Positions 1 to 5,155 of a stretch of 5,155 nt of DNA are shown here, in pieces. This DNA is from Candidatus Margulisiibacteriota bacterium. GTDB lineage: Bacteria > Margulisbacteria > Marinamargulisbacteria > DT-59. How positions within the stretch are numbered: the stretch's first letter is position 1; every line of letters begins with the position of its first letter. A program made the translations under genes and the position numbers. Below the pieces are notes generated by a model. That model did no database searches and had not been told where the DNA came from. It worked only from the letters and a program-made list of their open reading frames with translations. The stretch spans positions 1 through 5,155 of the forward strand of contig JABSQL010000456.1 in NCBI GenBank assembly GCA_013215865.1. Reading direction: 5' to 3'.

Positions 1-1044
1 AGGCATTAATAAATCATCATCATTGAGTCCTCCCAAAGAGATTCCCAATAAGCGAACTTTCCGGTGTCTCTGAAAAATGAGGCGGAACAAAATCAATGCA
101 GCATGGTATACATCCCTGTCTGCATCTGTAGGAGTTATCATTCGTTGTTTCGTAATGGTTTTAAAATCTGAGAATCGGACTTTGAGTATCACTAAAGAAC
201 ATTTTTTACCCTTTTCTCTCAAACGTTTACAAACCCCTGAACTTATTGTTAATAGGGATTTCTTCAAAACTTGTATATTATCTAAATCTGCTGCAAATGT
301 AATATCATGACTCATACATTTTTGAATTCTTTTTTTTTGACAATTTGAACTCCCCACACCTCTTGCCTTTAAGAATAATGACGTTCCTAATTTTCCAAAG
401 AGACGCGTCAATTCTGCCATACTCTTGCTTTGAATATCAGAAATATATGAAATAGATTGGTCTTTAAGTTTTTTATTCATTATGGGCCCCACCCCAGGAA
501 TTAACGATACAGGAAAAGGGTTGAGAAAGGAGTCTTCCTCACCTGGAAGCACACGAACCATTCCTTCTTGTTTAGCCAACTTACACGCTATCTTGGCCAC
601 AGATTTGTTGGTTCCCATCCCCACACTACAGGGAATGCCAATATCTTTTGTCATATTACATTTTAATTGCCATAAGAAATTTCCAATGTTCCCAAATAAA
701 TTGTCGCATCCTGTTAAATCTAAATAGAACTCATCTATGGATGCTTGCTCAACAATGGGTAAATAATAAGATAAATACCGGTATACAGATCTTGAATATG
801 ACTTATAAACTGATATTCGTGGTGACATAAAGATACCAAGAGGACATAACTGATACGCCTGAGCTGAAGACATACCAGATGTAACCCCACATTTTCTTGC
901 TTCATATGAACATGCAGACACGACCCCTCTATGGGATGGTTTCGCACCAATGATGAGGGGTTTATGAAGTAATTTTGGATTCAACAGTCTCTCTACAGAA
1001 ACAAAAAAACAATCCATATCCAAACAAGCGATGTGGGTAATCAT
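1..1044 (-). CDS. dinB: Y-family DNA polymerase, DinB/Pol IV type (3' end cut by the window edge)
   Basis: This is an error-prone translesion DNA polymerase that extends primers past damaged template bases and is normally induced in the SOS response. The frame is open for 348 codons from ATG 1044 to the window edge. The palm begins with LDMDCFFVSVE: D9 is a metal ligand and F14 is the likely steric gate against ribonucleotides. RGVVSACSYEARKCGV (residues 40-54) and SIDEFYLDLTG (102-112, with catalytic D104 and E105) follow. IPCSVGMGTNKSVAKIA is around 138-154, and the helix-hairpin-helix thumb IPGVGPIMNKKL is at 182-193. The little-finger domain starts near 245 (SHDITFAADLDN) and reaches VRLLGISLGGL (330-340), close to the usual end, so only a short tail should be missing. 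It starts 13 bases after lexA stops, on the same strand, and is probably co-transcribed. No good ribosome binding site precedes the ATG, so coupling to lexA translation is likely. A UmuC-type name is possible, but the motifs fit DinB better. Confidence 0.93.
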   Translation of the reverse strand, partial: MITHIACLDMDCFFVSVERLLNPKLLHKPLIIGAKPSHRGVVSACSYEARKCGVTSGMSSAQAYQLCPLGIFMSPRISVYKSYSRSVYRYLSYYLPIVEQASIDEFYLDLTGCDNLFGNIGNFLWQLKCNMTKDIGIPCSVGMGTNKSVAKIACKLAKQEGMVRVLPGEEDSFLNPFPVSLIPGVGPIMNKKLKDQSISYISDIQSKSMAELTRLFGKLGTSLFLKARGVGSSNCQKKRIQKCMSHDITFAADLDNIQVLKKSLLTISSGVCKRLREKGKKCSLVILKVRFSDFKTITKQRMITPTDADRDVYHAALILFRLIFQRHRKVRLLGISLGGLNDDDLLMP

Positions 1045-1057
1045 GGAGGGTAGTGAT

Positions 1058-1654
1058 TTACCTGGCTTTACGAACCAAGGCAATATATTTACCTACTAAA
1101 GTTTTATCAAATTCTCTTCGGGGTATTAAAATGGGCTGATACAATTCATTTTCAGGTTGGAGACGCACTTTGTCCTTTTCAAAATAAACCCGTTTTAAAG
1201 TCGCTTCATCTTCATATACTATTGCTGCAATTTGCCCATTTTGAACAGCTTGCGTTTTTTGAATGATCGCCAAATCCCCATCCAAAATACCCGCATCTTT
1301 CATACTATCTCCTGAAACTCTCAAGGCAAATCGATCCGGTGCATATTGTAGTTCCTGAACATCAACAAGGGTTCCAATATGTTCCTCTATAGCAAGCTTA
1401 AGATCTCCTGCAGAGATGGTCCCAACAATTGGAATAGACAGCGGTATTAAAGGTTTTAATATTTGTATGCCGCGGGCTGTACCCATTCTCTTTATATACC
1501 CTTTTTTTTCAAGTATGCCCAAATATGTCCTGACAGTTCCATCTGAAGAAAAGTCAAAATGTTTGGCAATATCAGAATACGCAGGCGGAAATTCATATTC
1601 CTTTATAAAACTACATATATAATCAAATACTTTTTTCTGAGAAGACGTTAACAT
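1058..1654 (-). CDS. lexA: LexA repressor (SOS regulator with self-cleaving S24 peptidase domain)
   Basis: LexA represses DNA-damage genes and is inactivated when RecA filaments stimulate its self-cleavage. The 198-residue length is typical of the family. The N-terminal winged helix-turn-helix covers about residues 1-66 (SSQKKVFDYICSFIKEYEFPP, then SDIAKHFDFSSDGTVRTYLGILEKKGYI). The cleavage site is A82-G83 in GTISAGDLKLAIEE. The catalytic dyad is S117 in RVSGDSM and K154 in ATLKRVYF. All three positions sit two residues before those of E. coli LexA (84/85, 119, 156), so the protein should be fully cleavable. The recognition helix differs from the E. coli type, which fits the unusual operator candidate at 1678-1695. 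ATG 1654 is preceded by AAGGA at 1661-1665 with a 6-base spacer, which supports this start. It leads a probable operon with the downstream DinB-type polymerase. Confidence 0.97.
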   Translation of the reverse strand: MLTSSQKKVFDYICSFIKEYEFPPAYSDIAKHFDFSSDGTVRTYLGILEKKGYIKRMGTARGIQILKPLIPLSIPIVGTISAGDLKLAIEEHIGTLVDVQELQYAPDRFALRVSGDSMKDAGILDGDLAIIQKTQAVQNGQIAAIVYEDEATLKRVYFEKDKVRLQPENELYQPILIPRREFDKTLVGKYIALVRKAR

Positions 1655-1677
1655 GGTGAATCCTTAGCTTTTAATGT

Positions 1678-1695
1678 ACTGGGTTCGAACCCGGT
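1678..1695. promoter_or_regulatory. Candidate LexA operator (palindrome)
   Basis: The 12-bp core GGGTTCGAACCC (1681-1692) is a perfect palindrome. It extends to 18 bp with a single mismatched pair (ACTGGGTTCGAACCCGGT). It lies just downstream of the lexA -10 box, over the expected transcription start, where a repressor would block initiation. Autoregulation is the rule for LexA, so assignment as its operator is a reasonable inference. It is not the E. coli CTGT-N8-ACAG box, nor the spaced GAAC-N4-GTTC box of Firmicutes; the half-sites GTTC and GAAC abut directly. I saw no second copy in the window. Confidence 0.55.
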
Positions 1696-1703
1696 TTTGT
1701 TTT

Positions 1704-1733
1704 ATTGTATACCACTCATTCGCACGGTGTCAA
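1704..1733 (-). promoter_or_regulatory. lexA(-dinB) promoter
   Basis: On the minus strand a perfect -35 box TTGACA (1728-1733) is followed after 18 bases by TACAAT (1704-1709, 5 of 6 matches to TATAAT). An alternative -10, TATACA at 1706-1711, would give a 16-base spacer. The predicted start near 1697 gives a leader of about 43 bases that contains the palindrome and the lexA ribosome binding site. This is a strong housekeeping-sigma promoter of the kind kept in check by a repressor. Confidence 0.7.
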
Positions 1734-1797
1734 TGATGAATAATACTTTTACTCAATTTAAATGTCTGCCGTCTTTAAAATATTTTCAAACTGAATA

Positions 1798-1806
1798 TGC
1801 TATAAT
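1798..1806 (+). promoter_or_regulatory. Extended -10 promoter of the hybrid kinase gene
   Basis: TGC followed by TATAAT (1801-1806) is a consensus extended -10 element. No convincing -35 box is found 16-18 bases upstream (AAATAT at 1778-1783), which extended -10 promoters can tolerate. Transcription would start near 1813, leaving a leader of only about 17-29 bases before the two possible ATG codons. It is divergent from the lexA promoter, with about 90 bases between the two -10 elements. Confidence 0.5.
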
Positions 1807-1829
1807 ATAGAACTGACCACGTTATTCAT

Positions 1830-3971
1830 ATGAGAAATAAAATGAAAAATACGTATCAAAACAAACCCATTTCTAACTACCTAGTTCAAGATTATTTGAA
1901 CAATAAGGACCAGTTGAAATCTCTTATTAAAAACCCCACCTTACTCAATGAAATGTTAGAAAATTTCGACCAACTTTTGACAAAAACAACCACGATAGAA
2001 CAAGATAAAGCAGATCTTGATATTATTTTGGACACAACGGTAAAACATGCACATGAAAATGAGAGTTCTCTCTCTGATTTAACCCTTAAATATCAGTTTA
2101 TTGTAAATTCTTCCCATGATTTAATTTGCCTAGTCAACCAAAATTTAACGATAGAAGCGATCAACGATACTTTTTCCTCTGAATTCAACATATCCTCTGA
2201 GGAATCAATCGGGAATACTCTAGAGTTTGTTCTGGGCAAACATGAGTATGCAGATCAATTGGCAGCCGCAGTTCGTCAGTCTATGAAGGGAAGTAGTGCT
2301 ACCCTGGAAATAGAGGTCCAAAGAAATAAAAAACAAACCCAATATTTTGAATGGACGATATATCCCTGCAAAATCTCAAATAATACGATTAATTGTATGG
2401 CTTTGATTGGAAAAAACATCACTGAGAAAAAACACAAAACAGATCTCATTCAAGATCAAGAAGTCCTGTTAGATAACGCAACAGATATTATTTGGGTGTG
2501 TGATATGGATCAAAAAGTGACTTTTTGGAATAAAAGTTCAGAAAAACTTTATGATATCTCTTCTCAAAATGCATTGGGCCAAAAAATTAAAAAACTCGTA
2601 TTAAGAGGATCTCAATCAAAACAACTTCAAAATATTCAAAAAGAAGTTCTTAAAACAGGAGAGTGGAGAGGTCATCTACAAAGCACAGCACCTGACGGCC
2701 ATCAGATTGTTCTAGAAAGCCGCTGGAGTCTTGTAAGGGATCAATCAAATAATCCAAGAGCATTTTTGATTATAAATTCAAATATCTCTGATTTGAAACA
2801 TTTGGAACAACAATTTGTTCAGTCCCAAAGGATGGAAAACATTGGGCTTATTACGAGCGGAATTGTACATGATTTAAATAATGTATTGGCGCCTTTCTTT
2901 ATGATTTTTAAAACGTTAGACAATAATATGCAAGATAAAAGAAGTAAGCAATTGATCAAACTCATCGAGAAAAGTGCAGAACGGGGCGCTTCTCTTGTAA
3001 GGCAAATTTTGAGTTATGTGAGAGGTTTGGAAGGTAATTTGCAAGCTTTAGACCTCAATTATTTATTAAAAGATATTGAACAACTTGTCCAAGAAACATT
3101 TCCTAGAAATATAAAACTCATGCGGATTATGGAAAGTGACAGCTATAGTACTTTTGGAAACCCAACTCAATTACACCAGATATTCTTGAATTTGGTAATC
3201 AATGCAAGGGACGCTATGCCTGAAGGTGGCACGATTACAATCATGTGTGAAAAAGAGATTATTGATAAAACCTACGCAGAAATGGAAGAAGATGCACATC
3301 CAGGTCACTATATACATATTGCATTTTCAGACACAGGCATGGGTATCCCTAAGAATATAATAGATAAAATATTTACACCATTATTTACCACTAAATCCAT
3401 TGATAAGGGTACAGGACTGGGTCTCTCAACTGTAAAAACGATCATTAAAAGTCACAAAGGATTTATTCGGTGTAGAAGTATTGAAAACGTGGGCACCACT
3501 TTTGATCTTTATTTTCCATTTGTAAATGATACCCACTCTAAAAGTGAGGAAAAAGAATTAACATCAATAGCATCTGAAACTTTACCACAAGGAAATAATG
3601 AAACGGTAATGATTGTAGAAAATGAAGAATCCGTAAGAGAAATCATTGCCTTCGGACTTGAAAAAAATGGGTACAAAACTATAAAAGTGGATGATGGCCC
3701 AGAAGCCATCGCTATGTTAGCTTCACACAAGAAAGACATTAAACTTGTATTACAAGATATGTCTCTACCCACACTGGATGGAAAATCTACCATCAAATCG
3801 CTACAAAAATTGAACCCGAGTGTACGTATTATTGCACTAACCACAATTGCCTTTGACAAAGTGACCTTTGTTGACACATATGGCTCTGATTTATCTGTTC
3901 AGCAATTTTTGTTTAAACCTTTTAAAATCGACACCCTTTTAAGAACCATCCAACAGGTTTTGAAAAGCTAA
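1830..3971 (+). CDS. Soluble hybrid sensor histidine kinase, PAS-PAS-HisKA-HATPase-receiver
   Basis: This 713-residue cytoplasmic kinase autophosphorylates a histidine and can pass the phosphate to its own receiver domain; the signal is unknown. No signal peptide or membrane segment is visible. A helical N-terminus (1-85) leads to PAS 1 (about 86-198, ending GKNITEKK) and PAS 2 (about 212-322, with IIWVCDMDQKVTFWNKSSEKLY). A short coiled linker (LEQQFVQSQRMENIG) precedes the H box GIVHDLNNVLAP, where H347 is the phosphorylated residue. The ATPase motifs are complete: N box LNLVINARDAM (N454, N458), G1 DTGMGIP (501-507), F box IFTPLFTT and G2 GTGLGLS (527-533). The receiver (591-713) has phosphoacceptor D643, T671 and K696, but its acidic pair reads E597-N598 where Asp or Glu is expected. 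With no DNA-binding output domain, it probably signals through protein partners. The start is uncertain: ATG 1830 lacks a ribosome binding site, while ATG 1842 in the same frame has GAG seven bases upstream (709 residues). It converges on the STAS gene, leaving 22 bases between stop codons. Confidence 0.93.
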   Translation: MRNKMKNTYQNKPISNYLVQDYLNNKDQLKSLIKNPTLLNEMLENFDQLLTKTTTIEQDKADLDIILDTTVKHAHENESSLSDLTLKYQFIVNSSHDLICLVNQNLTIEAINDTFSSEFNISSEESIGNTLEFVLGKHEYADQLAAAVRQSMKGSSATLEIEVQRNKKQTQYFEWTIYPCKISNNTINCMALIGKNITEKKHKTDLIQDQEVLLDNATDIIWVCDMDQKVTFWNKSSEKLYDISSQNALGQKIKKLVLRGSQSKQLQNIQKEVLKTGEWRGHLQSTAPDGHQIVLESRWSLVRDQSNNPRAFLIINSNISDLKHLEQQFVQSQRMENIGLITSGIVHDLNNVLAPFFMIFKTLDNNMQDKRSKQLIKLIEKSAERGASLVRQILSYVRGLEGNLQALDLNYLLKDIEQLVQETFPRNIKLMRIMESDSYSTFGNPTQLHQIFLNLVINARDAMPEGGTITIMCEKEIIDKTYAEMEEDAHPGHYIHIAFSDTGMGIPKNIIDKIFTPLFTTKSIDKGTGLGLSTVKTIIKSHKGFIRCRSIENVGTTFDLYFPFVNDTHSKSEEKELTSIASETLPQGNNETVMIVENEESVREIIAFGLEKNGYKTIKVDDGPEAIAMLASHKKDIKLVLQDMSLPTLDGKSTIKSLQKLNPSVRIIALTTIAFDKVTFVDTYGSDLSVQQFLFKPFKIDTLLRTIQQVLKS

Positions 3972-3983
3972 GTATTACCCACA

Positions 3984-4000
3984 AAGTTAAACCTTAACTT
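3984..4000. terminator. Inverted repeat between convergent genes, possible bidirectional terminator
   Basis: AAGTTAA (3984-3990) and TTAACTT (3994-4000) form a perfect 7-bp stem with a 3-base loop, between two converging genes and overlapping the STAS stop codon. The location suits a shared terminator, but the stem is AT-rich and no T-run follows on either strand, so efficient intrinsic termination is doubtful. No better terminator is seen between the two genes. Confidence 0.3.
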
Positions 4001-4335
4001 GTAGAGACAAACACAACTGTAATTTTATCCCACAGTTTACTAAGAGAAGTTAATGTTTTATTTTGCCATGGAATTTGATCACTTCCACAAATTTTGAGCG
4101 GTAAATCTCTCTGCCGAGCTTCGATTGCAATTTGAGCAATGGCTGTTACGCCTGAACTATTCAAGAATGTTAATTCGGAAACATCCACGACATACTCCCC
4201 TTTACATTCCGCCATGTGATCCTTTACCTGTCTAAAAGGTTCTTCGTACTCTTTTGGAGAAAGTAATCTTAACACCCCTGACACCTTTACTTTATTTTCC
4301 ATTAACTCTATTTCGTATTCTTTGGTAATACTCAT
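3994..4335 (-). CDS. STAS-domain regulator, slr1659 type (anti-sigma-antagonist-like)
   Basis: This is a 113-residue single-domain protein of the SpoIIAA/RsbV fold, expected to bind a GHKL-type partner and switch partners according to phosphorylation. The signature is YVVDVSELTFLNSSGVTAIAQIAIEAR (48-74), in which S60 or S61 is the candidate phosphorylated serine. The usual DSSG is NSSG here. As I recall the family, FLNSSG together with the later WQNK-L motif (residues 90-94) marks the slr1659 group rather than classical RsbV. The length is normal for the group. Its ATG overlaps the stop of the upstream slr1658-type gene as ATGA, with GGAGG at 4346-4350 ten bases upstream, so the two should be made in matched amounts as a pair. 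No membrane segment or second domain is seen. The molecular target is unknown. Confidence 0.88.
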   Translation of the reverse strand: MSITKEYEIELMENKVKVSGVLRLLSPKEYEEPFRQVKDHMAECKGEYVVDVSELTFLNSSGVTAIAQIAIEARQRDLPLKICGSDQIPWQNKTLTSLSKLWDKITVVFVSTS

Positions 4336-4892
4336 AACATTTCTACCTCCTTTTTGTTTAATACCACCTTTAATGTAATTTTATGCATCCCATTTTGATT
4401 ATGCGGCGATATATTAAGACCCAACTGCCCGCCAAAATCTTTTACAATCGTTAATAATCCTAATCGAGATTCTTCTGGGCCTTTGTCAGAGATATTCTCG
4501 AGTTGGTCAAAAAATAATCTTTCCACATCCTTGGTCATTATATTTTGGACATATTTTTTAAAAATTTCAGCACTTTCACTATCTGCAATATTCTTAACGA
4601 TAATATCAAGATGTTCGCCTGAATATGACATACTTAAACATAGAGGCTCATTTTTATCCGTGGAAAATTTTACAGCATTTTCCAAAAGTTCATTAACAAC
4701 AGATGAGAGAATATTTGTCGCTTTTTCGGCATCCTCAAAATTGAAAGACTGGTACTCAGCCATAAAATCTGCAGTCAAACCACACCGTTTCCAAAAAGTA
4801 ACCAGATCTGATGGTAAAAACCTCACTTCTGAGACTGCTACATCAGAAACATTGCTTTCATCCTCAATCTCTACTCCAATTTTTACTTCCAT
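4332..4892 (-). CDS. slr1658-type regulator (RsbW-like GHKL ATPase fold)
   Basis: This 186-residue cytoplasmic protein is related to anti-sigma kinases such as RsbW and probably binds the STAS protein encoded next. Recognisable family blocks are FWKRCGLTADFMAEYQSF (33-50), the N box VVNELLENAVKFS (65-77), DVERLFFDQLE (122-132) and SRLGLLTIVKDFGGQLGLN (142-160). The G1 box of true GHKL ATPases (DxGxG) is absent; VKNIAD stands in its place. This resembles my recollection of other slr1658 members, and ATP binding or kinase activity is therefore uncertain. I chose ATG 4892 because AGGAGAGGGG (4900-4909) lies seven bases upstream and a promoter sits at 4932-4960. The frame stays open upstream to an ATG at 5081, but that extension would run through the promoter and the insertion-sequence end and is very unlikely. 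It is first in a two-gene operon. A PP2C phosphatase, common near such pairs, is not visible. Confidence 0.85.
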   Translation of the reverse strand: MEVKIGVEIEDESNVSDVAVSEVRFLPSDLVTFWKRCGLTADFMAEYQSFNFEDAEKATNILSSVVNELLENAVKFSTDKNEPLCLSMSYSGEHLDIIVKNIADSESAEIFKKYVQNIMTKDVERLFFDQLENISDKGPEESRLGLLTIVKDFGGQLGLNISPHNQNGMHKITLKVVLNKKEVEML

Positions 4893-4931
4893 GCCAAATC
4901 CCCTCTCCTGTCTCCGATTTAGAATACATAC

Positions 4932-4960
4932 AGTATAACATGGAACCAACCTGATATGAA
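4932..4960 (-). promoter_or_regulatory. Promoter of the slr1658/slr1659-type operon
   Basis: On the minus strand the -10 box TATACT (4932-4937, 5 of 6 consensus) lies 17 bases downstream of TTCATA (4955-4960, 4 of 6 consensus -35). Transcription would start near 4925, giving a leader of about 33 bases that carries the ribosome binding site. The promoter supports the short start of the downstream gene and shows that the pair can be transcribed without any gene beyond the insertion sequence. Confidence 0.6.
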
Positions 4961-5021
4961 ACATAATTCCTGCTTGGAAACACGCTTTGACAGCGCCCCC
5001 TAACACCGTTATCTCTGTCGC

Positions 5022-5066
5022 TCCAAAGTGATAATGTCCTAATTGTCCAAAGTGAAAATGTCCTAA
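5022..5066 (+). repeat. Two tandem 21-bp repeats (period 24) at the insertion-sequence end
   Basis: TCCAAAGTGATAATGTCC plus TAA (5022-5042) recurs as TCCAAAGTGAAAATGTCC plus TAA (5046-5066). The copies differ at one base of 21 and are separated by TTG. Repeated subterminal motifs like these usually serve as transposase binding sites. The position just before the transposase start agrees with that role. Confidence 0.8.
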
Positions 5067-5103
5067 ATCTGATAAAGTCATGCTCTAGAAAGGAGTATGC
5101 AAA

Positions 5104-5155
5104 ATGGAGGGCAAGATTATCATGAGTCGAAAGGAATTTGATCGAGTTAAAGTGC
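5104..5155 (+). CDS. Transposase, N-terminal fragment, probable ISNCY/IS1202-like family
   Basis: Seventeen codons are visible before the window ends, reading MEGKIIMSRKEFDRVKV. The ATG is preceded by AAAGGAG (5089-5095) with an 8-base spacer, an excellent ribosome binding site. A second in-frame ATG at 5122 is less well placed. The IIMSRKEFDRVKV start resembles ISNCY-type transposases, which often open with a basic stretch before a helix-turn-helix that recognises the element ends. The family call rests on recall of this short motif and on the terminal repeats just upstream, so it is tentative. Nothing can be said about whether the gene is intact. Confidence 0.6.
   Translation, partial: MEGKIIMSRKEFDRVKV

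Larger units (their letters stand above)
5017..5155 (+). mobile_element. Left end of an insertion sequence, probably ISNCY/IS1202-like (cut by the window edge)
   Basis: The segment combines a tandem terminal repeat (5022-5066), a ribosome binding site and the start of a transposase gene reading inward. TGTCGCTCC at 5017 is a plausible element end, since many elements begin with TG. TGACAGCGCCCCC at 4988 is an alternative end. The right end, opposite inverted repeat and target duplication lie outside the window, so neither boundary nor family can be confirmed here. Confidence 0.6.

Noticed and set aside
77..950. Small open frames in other phases across the first kilobase (for example plus 77-310, plus 482-727, minus 735-950)
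   Set aside because: They are overlapped completely by the continuous DinB frame, which carries all family motifs; the small frames show no recognisable domain.
1681..1692. Resemblance of GGGTTCGAACCC to the T-arm of a tRNA
   Set aside because: The flanking bases do not make a five-pair T stem on either strand (the third pair fails), and no acceptor, D or anticodon arm is found nearby.
3509..3877. Minus-strand open frame of 122 codons within the kinase gene
   Set aside because: It is antisense to the receiver-domain coding sequence, has no recognisable motif and is an expected by-product of the real frame.
4987..5015. Plus-strand TTGACA at 4987-4992 as a promoter for the transposase
   Set aside because: The -35 box is perfect, but the hexamer 17 bases on (TATCTC) matches only three of six positions, so a working promoter is not supported.
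1..5155. CRISPR array, retron, toxin-antitoxin pair or other defence system
   Set aside because: No regularly spaced repeats, reverse transcriptase, small paired toxin genes or nuclease domains are seen; the only tandem repeat is the two-copy insertion-sequence end.

Overview
The window is AT-rich, densely coded bacterial DNA. It holds four complete or near-complete chromosomal-type genes, one further partial chromosomal gene cut by the left edge, and the first bases of an insertion sequence at the right edge. The host looks Gram-negative and free-living. The soluble hybrid histidine kinase has an HDLNN-type H box, and the slr1658/slr1659-type regulator pair is known mainly from cyanobacteria and delta-proteobacterial lineages. 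The species cannot be fixed from this sequence; a low-GC Desulfobacterota-like organism is only a guess.

Positions 1-1654 (minus strand) form an SOS unit. lexA comes first, and 13 bases later a Y-family DNA polymerase of the DinB (Pol IV) type follows and runs off the left edge. The polymerase frame is open for all 348 visible codons. The lexA promoter has a perfect TTGACA -35 box. A near-perfect palindrome centred on GGGTTCGAACCC lies where transcription should start; it is the best candidate for the LexA operator and so for SOS autoregulation of both genes.

Positions 1655-1829 are a short divergent intergenic region with the lexA promoter on one side and an extended -10 promoter for the kinase on the other. 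Positions 1830-3971 (plus strand) encode a soluble hybrid histidine kinase (PAS-PAS-HisKA-HATPase-receiver). All kinase motifs are intact, but the receiver has Asn in place of one metal-binding Asp.

Positions 3994-4892 (minus strand) are a two-gene operon that converges on the kinase gene. It encodes a GHKL/RsbW-like regulator of the slr1658 type and a STAS-domain protein of the slr1659 type, overlapping by ATGA and served by a clear promoter at 4932-4960. This looks like a partner-switching signalling module. No PP2C phosphatase or sigma factor is present in the window. A functional link to the neighbouring kinase is plausible but unproven.

From about 5017 (possibly 4988) to the right edge is the left end of an insertion sequence. 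It has a tandem 21-bp repeat of period 24, then a strong ribosome binding site and the first 17 codons of a probable ISNCY/IS1202-like transposase. The element ends only tens of bases upstream of the slr1658-type promoter. I found no CRISPR array, no RNA gene and no wholly new system. The most unusual points are the LexA operator candidate, the altered receiver pocket, and the orphan partner-switch pair beside the kinase and the IS.
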